Shown here: positions 51,233 to 58,538 of the stretch, piece after piece
Position numbering within the stretch: position 1 is the stretch's first letter
Layout: every line of letters starts with the position of its first letter
Assembly (NCBI GenBank): GCA_937860055.1
Contig: CALMBO010000029.1
Coordinates: 489,372 to 553,371, forward strand
Direction of reading: 5' to 3'
Length of the DNA stretch: 64,000 bases
Source of the DNA: an uncultured Verrucomicrobiota bacterium
GTDB lineage: Bacteria > Verrucomicrobiota > Kiritimatiellia > CAIQIC01 > Lenti-01
Notes under the pieces: generated by a model
What the model was told of the DNA's origin: nothing
Databases searched by the model: none
What the model saw: the letters and a program-made list of their open reading frames with translations, nothing else
Translations under genes and position numbers: made by a program

Positions 51233-51963
51233 TTCGTTTTTCCCTTTGAGGTTGGAGGTTTCTTTTTTCATCTTGTTTCCGGTCCGTTTTCGCCTGTCGC
51301 TTCGCCCCTCCCGGAGGGACGGCTCAAGTGGGGGGCTTCCCCGCGACGGATTCCCTTTAGGGTGGCGCAAAGCGAGGAAGGGCCTGTCCCGACGAGCGGG
51401 GGACCTCCCCCGGCCCCGAAGGGGTGAGCCAGGAGAAGCGATCAGGCAAACGGGGTGCAGGAAACGGCTGCTGAAAAAAGAAACCGGAGGGAAAAAGGAA
51501 ATAGGCCCCAAGAAAACGAAGAAGAACCAACCAAGGACAGCGGAAGGCTGTCAGGTTTTAGGCTGCAGGTAGCCGGATCTACGGCTGCGGATCGTGCCGA
51601 GCGTTTCTGGAGGCAAGGGTGTGCGGCCAGCCGGCGAGCGTTTCCGGAGGCAAGGGAAGTTCGACGCCCAGCGAGCTTGCGAGCGTAGCGGGAGAACGAC
51701 CGCAGCCGGAGGTCAGCGAGACGGCGTTTCCGCGCATCCCGCAGCCGGAAGCCAGCGAGGCGGGCTGTTATGGTATGGCACCGCGCCCAGCGGACTGGCC
51801 GGAGGGCGGACGCTGACGAGCAAGGCGAGTGGAGCAAACGCCCGCAGGATCGCACCACGCAGTGGGTGGGTCGGAGGGCGGCGCCGAATCGTCAACAAAC
51901 TCAGCGAGTGAGACGATGGCGGCACCGCCCGCAAGGCGGTCGAATGTGCTTTATGGCATGAAC
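51233..51963. other. 0.7-kb gene-free structured block in the early region
   Basis: No frame looks coding. Tightly packed hairpins include CCCTCC-C-GGAGGG (near 51306), CGGGGG-ACCT-CCCCCG (51397-51412), CCCC-GAA-GGGG (near 51415), ACAGC-GGAAG-GCTGT (51537-51551) and ACCGCC-CGCAA-GGCGGT (near 51925). From 51599 an imperfect 37-bp repeat begins: GAGCGTTTCTGGAGGCAAGG recurs at 51636 with one change, and a diverged third copy starts at 51673. Short CAGCGAG motifs then recur to the end. It may be an RNA gene, an origin or a repeat-driven recombination site. Confidence 0.6.
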
Positions 51964-52497
51964 TTATTGCTCAATACGGCTGCGTAGTTCCGCGAGACGC
52001 GGCGGATAACCGAGTCTGATCAGAGCACGAGCAAGTACCGCCGGATTCGGACAGGTCTGCATGGACCATTCTCTCATCCATTGGATCAACAATGCCCGGT
52101 CACGCATATGGGGTTCGGGATTGTCGAAAAAATAGTCCCAGATCACGATGGCGGCCAAGTGCGCCCGAACCGACGGCGTCCGGCTGGCCTGGCGGACAGC
52201 ATCCAGCCATTGCGCCGCATTCCGTTCGCGCAACTTCTGGAGGCCGGCCAACTCTTCCGGCGTCAGACTTAGTTTTTTACGCCGGCGGCTTTTACGAGGC
52301 CGGGGCGGCATGCTCCATTGCAGCCGATCGCCTTGGACATACGATTCAGACGCTCCCGCCGGAGTCTCACGCGTGTGTTGGCTCTCCAGCCCCTTCCCCG
52401 GCGTCGGCTGGGGGCTTCCGAGTGGCCGTATGAAGCGTATGTCGGGCCGGGTCATCATGATCATGCCCGCCTGGAGTGGTTGAGTGGGGTTGTTCAT
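51964..52497 (-). CDS. Hypothetical protein translated with the primase-helicase
   Basis: A 177-aa protein. The N-terminal 80 residues are Pro-rich and disordered with a basic patch (RPRKSRRRKKLSLTPEELAG). The C-terminal half is helical (WDYFFDNPEPHMRDRALLIQ, ALIRLGYPPRLAELRSRIEQ). The basic patch suggests nucleic-acid binding. The ATG overlaps the primase stop by 4 bp, so it is translated next to it. It may be a replication accessory factor. Confidence 0.6.
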   Translation of the reverse strand: MNNPTQPLQAGMIMMTRPDIRFIRPLGSPQPTPGKGLESQHTRETPAGASESYVQGDRLQWSMPPRPRKSRRRKKLSLTPEELAGLQKLRERNAAQWLDAVRQASRTPSVRAHLAAIVIWDYFFDNPEPHMRDRALLIQWMREWSMQTCPNPAVLARALIRLGYPPRLAELRSRIEQ

Positions 52498-55016
52498 GCC
52501 TCAACCTCCTGTTTCAGGCTGACATGGGCGAACCCGCGCTGATTCTTGTCGTTGCGTTTGATATCTGTGCGTTTCGCCACCCGATGGATTTCCATCATGA
52601 TGTCGCTGACTTGGTTTTCGAACTGCCGCACGGTGACCGCCTGCCACCCCTGCTCCTCGCAGAAATTATGGTAGGCCGTTTGGAGTTCGCTCACCGTCAC
52701 GTCAGATCCGGAGGATTTGACGACGGACTCGCTCACGAAGTGCCGGACGGAGTCGGATTCGGACAACAGGGCATCGACACGTTTCATCTGCGCCTCGGTC
52801 AGTTGGACCGAACCGTAGGTTTCGAGCTCGTGCAGGAGCCGAAGCGCGCCGTCGATGCACCAATTCAGGATGCCGGGACCCTCGGCCTCGACCAGGCGAC
52901 GGTCGAAGTTCGGTATGGGCTTGCCTGTCGGGGCGCGTTCATAGTCCACGATCAGCAGCCGGCGACGCCATGCCCCGGAATCTGCGTCCAGCCGGACGTG
53001 CAAGCGGGTATTGGACGTGATCAAGACGTTGAACTCTCCCAACAATTCAAACCTGTGCTTCACGTTCTTCTGCTCGGCGTCGAGCCGGTCCCCGCCCACA
53101 AGGGCTTTCAGGACATAGGCCGACTTGTTGTTGAGGAAGTCGCCCGGAACGTCCTTGCCCGAAAGCAGGGTCTTCCCGACGAATCCAGCCACCTCAAAAC
53201 GCTCGGCCAGGTGTTGAACCCGCAGTTGCGTCACGTTATGTGTGCCGATGATCGCCTCCAGGATGTTCGCCAGCGTGGACTTCCCGCCGCCGGGCGTGCC
53301 GCGCAGGAGCAATATCTTCTGCGCCGGGTTGCGGCCCAGAAGGCATTGGCCCGCGTACCGCTGCAGCAGGGAGATGTCGTCGTAGTCCAGCGCCGTCAGC
53401 AACAGTTCGTTCAGGAAGCGGGGGCAATCCGCCGCGATGTCGAAGTTGATCTCCGACCGGTTCCGGGAATAGTAGGTATGGCTGAATTCGTGAAGCGTGG
53501 GCGGGTTCTCGTCCAGGTGCAGAACCCCGTTGCCGACATGAATGATGGGCCGTTGCTGGCGAAACGCCTCCGGCCTCTCGATGATCCCTTTCAGCAGTCG
53601 GAGGATCTGGCCCAACAGGTTTTCCGTCCGTTTGTCCAGGAGCATGCCTGCGCCGCACTCGTTCAGCATGTCCCGGAGCGACGCGCCCAACTCCACCATC
53701 AGACGGGCATCGGTCTTCGGCTGCCAGAGCCCCGTGTCCGGGTGGTAGTCGTAGAACTGATTCAGCATCGGTTCATGCAGGATCAGGTTGTCGCGGGCGT
53801 ATTTGCCGGCGACGAACATCTGATTTATCGCAGCTGGCTGGCCCTTCTCATCCACCGTCACCGGTGGGCCGTACTCTGCGACGAGCTCCTCGTCGCCCAG
53901 TACATCGAGAACCGTTGGCTTATGGTCGTCATGCGAGGCGTCGGATGCCGGCTCGTACATGGCCCTCAGCGCCTTCCAGTTGTTGCCCTTGCATCCGTCG
54001 TGCTGGCACTTGAACCCGAGAACGCCATCCCGTTTGATCACGATGACGGCGGACCGGTCCGTATGCTCCGGGTTGAAGGGGCAGACCTTGAGAACCCATT
54101 TGAACCCGCCGTCGTAGGGCGTGGCCGGTCCCGGACTGCAGCCCGCAAGATGCTTGTCGACGAACTCCTGCACACGCGCATGGTCCCAGGAGTGGGTGCG
54201 TGCTCCGGTCTTTGTCCTTTTCGAAGGGGTGGCGGCTGGTGGCGCTACAGCATCGGCTTCTTTTGCCTTTGCCGCCAACCCGTCGATCAATCCCGATGGA
54301 ACGGCTGCGACCTCTTCCGGAACATTCAAAAGTTTTGATAGTCGGTGCGTTCGTGCGAGATCCGGGCAATCGTCGCCCTTCTCCGCCCGTGTGCCATACA
54401 GTTTCACGATCCGCGCCGGGTTGAAGACCGTTGTGTCAACGGATGTATTCTCATCGCTGAACGTCTGATCGAGCGCCGTCAAACACTGCTTCACCGTTTC
54501 GGAGTTGGCCGGCATGTCTACCCGGTAAAGCAGGTGGTAGCCGTTGCCGGAGTCCGCCACGATCGGTTCCGGCCAGCCCGCTTCCTTAAGATGGGCGTAT
54601 ACCTCCCGCGCCTTTGCATGTGCATGGGTCTTTTCCTCGTCACTGGCGGAGATTCCCGCCGGCCGTTTTGGATCGGCATCCACCAGCAGCCAACGGCGGC
54701 GGAGGATGTCCTTGTCGGCTGTCGTCTGCCCGTCTTTGGCCTCGGTGAACTTGTTTTGGCTCCTCGCCAGCAAGGCCGGGTTGACCGGATTCAAGGTGAT
54801 GTAGATGCCCTTCGCCCCCTCCAAGTGTAGAGCATTTAGGGCGCCGGTGACCTTGGCCGGGGCGTTGAAGTAGCCGTAGATCACGCGCGGAACGAAATTT
54901 CGTCCGGCGCGGCGCGGTTCAAGAATGCGGACTTCAAAGACGCTGTCCGGCTCCACCATGACCGCAAGGGCTTTCTGGACCTCCGCCGCATCGAAAAGAG
55001 GAGTAGTCGCGTTCAT
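52494..55016 (-). CDS. Primase-helicase, PrimPol-like plus D5-type SF3 helicase
   Basis: An 840-aa replication protein. The N-terminal half has RRWLLVDADPKRP with catalytic acids, then IVADSGNGYHLLYRVD and VFNPARIVKLYGT, matching archaeo-eukaryotic-type primases in mobile elements. Around residues 330-370, CPFNPEHTDRSAVIV and GFKCQHDGCKGNNW form a zinc-binding unit. The helicase has Walker A GTPGGGKS near 572, DVPGDFLNNKSAYVLKALVG, the sensor FNVLITSN and the Arg finger region AWRRRLLIVDY. A C-terminal winged-helix-like part follows. It would start element replication, as in satellites and phages of D5 type. Confidence 0.88.
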   Translation of the reverse strand: MNATTPLFDAAEVQKALAVMVEPDSVFEVRILEPRRAGRNFVPRVIYGYFNAPAKVTGALNALHLEGAKGIYITLNPVNPALLARSQNKFTEAKDGQTTADKDILRRRWLLVDADPKRPAGISASDEEKTHAHAKAREVYAHLKEAGWPEPIVADSGNGYHLLYRVDMPANSETVKQCLTALDQTFSDENTSVDTTVFNPARIVKLYGTRAEKGDDCPDLARTHRLSKLLNVPEEVAAVPSGLIDGLAAKAKEADAVAPPAATPSKRTKTGARTHSWDHARVQEFVDKHLAGCSPGPATPYDGGFKWVLKVCPFNPEHTDRSAVIVIKRDGVLGFKCQHDGCKGNNWKALRAMYEPASDASHDDHKPTVLDVLGDEELVAEYGPPVTVDEKGQPAAINQMFVAGKYARDNLILHEPMLNQFYDYHPDTGLWQPKTDARLMVELGASLRDMLNECGAGMLLDKRTENLLGQILRLLKGIIERPEAFRQQRPIIHVGNGVLHLDENPPTLHEFSHTYYSRNRSEINFDIAADCPRFLNELLLTALDYDDISLLQRYAGQCLLGRNPAQKILLLRGTPGGGKSTLANILEAIIGTHNVTQLRVQHLAERFEVAGFVGKTLLSGKDVPGDFLNNKSAYVLKALVGGDRLDAEQKNVKHRFELLGEFNVLITSNTRLHVRLDADSGAWRRRLLIVDYERAPTGKPIPNFDRRLVEAEGPGILNWCIDGALRLLHELETYGSVQLTEAQMKRVDALLSESDSVRHFVSESVVKSSGSDVTVSELQTAYHNFCEEQGWQAVTVRQFENQVSDIMMEIHRVAKRTDIKRNDKNQRGFAHVSLKQEVEA

Positions 55017-55285
55017 ACCGCACCCGCCTTTCTCTTGGATACCTGATAGGGACGGAAGTTGAAGAGAGGGCATCCGGTCGCCGTGCACTCGCGGATACCA
55101 ATTTCATCCATCCAGCAGCATTCAAGGCATTTGGCTTTGATGGCCTGCCGGGGGCTGGCCTTGCCGGAATACAACTTGCGGAAAACGCCGGCCTTGCCGG
55201 GGGCGTCTTCCAGTACCTGTCTCACCATCAAAGCGCGTTTGGGGTCGCCAAACTCACTGGGTAGGTTGTTTTGGGGGTGTTTCAT
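55013..55285 (-). CDS. Small cysteine-rich protein
   Basis: A 90-aa protein. AIKAKCLECCWMDEIGIREC followed by TATGCPLF provides five cysteines in a CxxCC-x8-C-x4-C layout that probably binds zinc. The ends are basic. It overlaps the primase start by 4 bp. Similar small proteins occur in phage early regions; the role is unknown. Confidence 0.65.
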   Translation of the reverse strand: MKHPQNNLPSEFGDPKRALMVRQVLEDAPGKAGVFRKLYSGKASPRQAIKAKCLECCWMDEIGIRECTATGCPLFNFRPYQVSKRKAGAV

Positions 55286-55581
55286 TAGACCACCACCTTT
55301 CCGGCTGCAAGGGCTTCCAGGTCCGCCCGTCGAATTCGGAAACTGCCGGGCAGGACTTCGACCTTACTGAGCCGCCCCGCCTTGATGATTCGCCACAATG
55401 TCGCTCGGCTGACACCCAGAAGCTTCGCCGCCGGGGTCATGCCTAAAAGCATTGGCCCGGTTGGCATCTCCACCCTCGCCGGAAACTTGCCGTCGAGAAT
55501 GCGGTCGATCTCCGCCTGAATCTCCGGGGATGCCTGGAGGAACTTCATCATCCGTTCGGTCTGATTGATTTGCATGGTCAT
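55285..55581 (-). CDS. MerR/excisionase-type helix-turn-helix protein
   Basis: A 98-aa protein. LGMTPAAKLLGVSRATLWRI and IKAGRLSKVEVLPGSFRIRR form the winged helix-turn-helix of excisionase-type regulators (HTH_17). The N-terminal helix (TERMMKFLQASPEIQAEIDR) may dimerise. AAGGAGG precedes the ATG. It could be the element's excisionase or a copy-control regulator. It abuts the Cys-rich gene with a TAATG junction. Confidence 0.8.
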   Translation of the reverse strand: MTMQINQTERMMKFLQASPEIQAEIDRILDGKFPARVEMPTGPMLLGMTPAAKLLGVSRATLWRIIKAGRLSKVEVLPGSFRIRRADLEALAAGKVVV

Positions 55582-55594
55582 GGTGCGTTCCTCC

Positions 55595-55789
55595 TTAGCG
55601 GTCGAAGATTTCGTAGGTGTTTTTCTGAAGGACCTCGGCAATGCGCCGCTTTGTCTCCGGGTCCGGGCATGCCCGGCCCGTCTCAATGCGGGATATTTCG
55701 ATTTCTTTCTTTCCAACCTGTTCCGCAAGCTGGAGTTGGGTCATGCCTTTCGCCACTCGCGCCGTCTTTAGTCTCATGTTGGTTGCCAT
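55595..55789 (-). CDS. Small XRE-type regulator
   Basis: A 64-aa protein that is all helix-turn-helix: MRLKTARVAKGMTQLQLAEQ, VGKKEIEISRIETGRACPDP and a closing helix. GGAGG precedes the ATG. A dyad sits just upstream in the likely promoter. It is the first gene of the leftward early operon and a probable controller of it. Confidence 0.88.
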   Translation of the reverse strand: MATNMRLKTARVAKGMTQLQLAEQVGKKEIEISRIETGRACPDPETKRRIAEVLQKNTYEIFDR

Positions 55790-55813
55790 GGGCAGCCTCC
55801 TGGGTGTTATAGT

Positions 55814-55830
55814 GGTGGACCAATTCCACC
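55814..55830. promoter_or_regulatory. Probable operator of the early operon
   Basis: GGTGGA-CCAAT-TCCACC is a perfect 6-bp dyad. On the reverse strand it lies between the -35 region and TATAAC, a good -10, about 20 bp before the regulator ATG. Autoregulation is likely. Confidence 0.6.
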
Positions 55831-55887
55831 GCTTGCCTGGCATGGGGTGACGAAGCGCGTCACCGACGGGACAAACCCTGTCACGGC

Positions 55888-55922
55888 AAAAAAATCCCGT
55901 GAAGGTCAGACCTCCACGGGAT
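55888..55922 (-). terminator. Rho-independent terminator of the restriction cluster
   Basis: Reading leftward, ATCCCGTG and CACGGGAT form an 8-bp stem (with further pairing of GGTC/GACC inside) followed by T residues. It lies 18 bp after the 444-aa gene and separates the restriction cluster from the phage early region. Confidence 0.9.
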
Positions 55923-55940
55923 CGAACGAGTTGGGCGGTA

Positions 55941-57275
55941 TCAACCGGCCCAGGTGACGCCAGGCGGCGGCTCGTAGGTGAAACACCCGGCAACGCCCGC
56001 TCGCGAACGCGAGCGGTAGCGGCCGGAGAACCGGGCAGACGGTTTCAATAGATGCTCGTGCAGATGTTCAGCGAATGGGGTCAACACGGGATGGGGCTTT
56101 CCATCCTTGTCGAGCGCGTGCGCAAGGCCGTCGTAGAAACGGGTGATCGCCCGCCGCACGGCGCGGACGATGTTTTCAGCGTCGCTCTTGCTGGGTTTCG
56201 CGTGGTGTCTTTGGAATTCGGCAAGTTCTTCCAGAATCCTCACCGCCTCCGCCTGCTCGGGTTCGGTGGTCTTCTCGTTTTCGAGAACGGCTTCCCATTT
56301 TTGCTGTTCTTGCCAGACCGCCCTAGACGATTCCAAGTCATCAAGACCGAGACTACGCTCCTGAATCCGAGCGTGTCGGTCAAGGGGCACAGCCTCGCCT
56401 GATATCTGATCTATCACTGCCGCGACACCCAGTTGCTTGCGGTAGATTTCCGGGATCTTGGTCGCAAGGTCGATGGCATGGATCGGTTCTCGCGGCGGGT
56501 TCTGGAGAAGATAAGCAACGTAGAAGAGCCCCTTCTCATGCTTAATTGGAGCAGTATCACCATTAAAGATGAGTGTCCATGTCCCCCGGCCCTTGATGAG
56601 TGCAAAACGCGGGGTGGCTGGTGCTGCCGATTTTCGTCCCTGTGGTTCAAGTAGCGCAGGGAAAGGTTTGACTGCCGTCAGCAGCCCAGCGGTCGAGAGA
56701 TGCACTGTAGCATCGAGAGGGAGAAACAAGGCGTTAGAGGCGGAGAGAAGCTGCCGCGTGGGTGCGTCCATGAAATCCGCCGTCGGAGCAAGGAGAATGA
56801 ACCGGCCGCGCAAATGTGCCGCAAGTGCCGTCACCGCTTGGCGGAAGGCGTCGCGGTCGTGTTGGATGGTCAAGATTACGGGGAGCGCATCTGCACCGTA
56901 GGCGGCAATCTGGATCGCACCGGGAACGCTGGTTTCAGTCTCTCGTCGGCTCAACCCGAACGCTTTGGCGATTGCGCGGCCAAGTTTCGTCCAATTCAGT
57001 TCCAGGACTTCAATGTCGGTAGGCGTGAGGGAGATGTCTGCACAGTGCGAAGGTTCACAGCGGCACACGGCCACGATGTCATCATCCTTGTGTCGGACAA
57101 CCGCATGCGCGCAACCGCATGCGTGTGGGCATGGATAGGACTTTGCAGGCGTGGGCAGTTGGCGGAGGAATAGCTCTCTGAAGGTGTCGAAGTTAACTCC
57201 CAGACTGGTCTTCCAGACCGCCGGGACCGACGCCGGACCATGGACGGTCTCAAGCAGTTGCCAGATTGAGGGCAT
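55941..57275 (-). CDS. Hypothetical regulator-like protein of the restriction cluster
   Basis: A 444-aa protein. Near residues 47-78, CPHACGCAHAVV and VCRCEPSHC give a cysteine cluster for metal. The middle (FILLAPTADFMDAPTRQLLS and on) is a Rossmann-like strand-helix region. Near 225-275, GTWTLIFNGDTAPIKHEKGL followed by FYVAYLLQNPPREPIHAIDL resembles the winged-helix-like module at the C terminus of large ATPase regulators, and the end (long helices, then GCFTYEPPPGVTW) fits the same module. I infer a regulatory or sensing role. The start at 57275 lies 14 bp after the preceding stop. Confidence 0.55.
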   Translation of the reverse strand: MPSIWQLLETVHGPASVPAVWKTSLGVNFDTFRELFLRQLPTPAKSYPCPHACGCAHAVVRHKDDDIVAVCRCEPSHCADISLTPTDIEVLELNWTKLGRAIAKAFGLSRRETETSVPGAIQIAAYGADALPVILTIQHDRDAFRQAVTALAAHLRGRFILLAPTADFMDAPTRQLLSASNALFLPLDATVHLSTAGLLTAVKPFPALLEPQGRKSAAPATPRFALIKGRGTWTLIFNGDTAPIKHEKGLFYVAYLLQNPPREPIHAIDLATKIPEIYRKQLGVAAVIDQISGEAVPLDRHARIQERSLGLDDLESSRAVWQEQQKWEAVLENEKTTEPEQAEAVRILEELAEFQRHHAKPSKSDAENIVRAVRRAITRFYDGLAHALDKDGKPHPVLTPFAEHLHEHLLKPSARFSGRYRSRSRAGVAGCFTYEPPPGVTWAG

Positions 57276-57289
57276 GGGGTAACGCCCCT

Positions 57290-58462
57290 TCAATCCTGGG
57301 CCTGTGACGTAGTTCGGAACCCCTGCTTTGACAGCCAGCGATGGACAAGTCTGGCATCGCAATGGCGACCCAGCTTCAGAATGTTGGGCGGCCGAATTTG
57401 CACCTTACGGGGCTTGTCCGAGTCACCGAAATACACGTCGAACGCAGCGCGTTTGAGTCGGGCCTTTTCTTGTATGGGATTGAATGGCCGTGAGTAGGCG
57501 GCGGCGCTGGCGAACACATCGTCGGACTTGCGGACGAGGCCGTCGTTGAACTGACCATCCCATGCCATTTCGACCTCTCGGAGAATGATTTCGCGGATGC
57601 CGTCGGCACCTTTGGGGTCAAGGCAATCCTTACCAAGTCGGAGCGGTTCCAGCGTATAGGTCTTGAATTCGGAAAAGTAATCTTCCTGTCCGAATAAGAA
57701 GAAGCCGAACTTCGCCCGGTAGAGATCCTTTTCCCCTTTTGTTCCTGCATGAATACGGATTTCATCTAGGTCGGGAGCGTAGACAACCACATCATCCTTC
57801 TCTGGGCGGTAGTGCAGGACTTCACTCCGTTGACCTTCGACCTTCGGCGTGCGGACGAAGGTGTCACCATGCCGGATCATAAACCAGAACTCGCCATCAA
57901 TCTTATGGGATTCGATCTTTGTGTGCTTGTGACCGCGATTGTGTTGCGAGAACCAGAGGTCAAGCGCAGCAGTGAGTGCGTCAAGCGTAGCGACATCAGG
58001 GTGATCAAAGGTCGCTGTTCGATCGGCAGGAGCCGGATTGCTGTAGTACTCGAAGGATGAGAGCCGAATGAGCCGTTGCTCGTTGTGCTTCTTAGCAAGC
58101 AATTCAGGCGATTCAAGCCAGACCTGCAATGCAATGTCCTCACGAGAAGACTTCTCGTCAAAAGCGAGTGGCAGTCGTGCTTCCGCGACGCCTTCCTCCA
58201 GCCGTTGCTGGCCGTCTTCTGTTGCCATCTCGTCTATTGCGTATAAGGCATCGTTCAAGGAACCTGGCAAGCCTTCTGGGGACATGAGAACGCCGGCCAA
58301 TGTTCCGAAATACTCTTCGTCAGCAAGCGTCGGGTCCGGCAGGCGAACCCGCCTTTCTTCCAGGTCGTCCTTGAACTTAGCAAAAAATCGACCGAGCAAT
58401 GCGCGTCCGATGTCTTTCAGAACATGCGGTTTGCTGAACCTCTTGAAACGCAGTGTACTCAT
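57290..58462 (-). CDS. Hypothetical protein of the restriction cluster
   Basis: A 390-aa soluble protein. The N terminus (KPHVLKDIGRALLGRFFAKF) is helical. The middle has VVVYAPDLDEIRIHAGTKGE, DLYRAKFGFFLFGQEDYFSE and LEPLRLGKDCLDPKGADGIR. The C terminus has FDVYFGDSDKPRKVQIRPPN and a final helix (ARLVHRWLSKQGF). The sequence reads like a conserved family but I cannot name it. It lies 76 bp after res and 14 bp before the 444-aa gene, on the same strand with no terminator between. Confidence 0.65.
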   Translation of the reverse strand: MSTLRFKRFSKPHVLKDIGRALLGRFFAKFKDDLEERRVRLPDPTLADEEYFGTLAGVLMSPEGLPGSLNDALYAIDEMATEDGQQRLEEGVAEARLPLAFDEKSSREDIALQVWLESPELLAKKHNEQRLIRLSSFEYYSNPAPADRTATFDHPDVATLDALTAALDLWFSQHNRGHKHTKIESHKIDGEFWFMIRHGDTFVRTPKVEGQRSEVLHYRPEKDDVVVYAPDLDEIRIHAGTKGEKDLYRAKFGFFLFGQEDYFSEFKTYTLEPLRLGKDCLDPKGADGIREIILREVEMAWDGQFNDGLVRKSDDVFASAAAYSRPFNPIQEKARLKRAAFDVYFGDSDKPRKVQIRPPNILKLGRHCDARLVHRWLSKQGFRTTSQAQD

Positions 58463-58538
58463 TATGTACTTACCCAACTCAATAAATTGAAATATGTTTC
58501 CTAAAACAGATCCACACCTAAAATATCCGTCAACGCAC

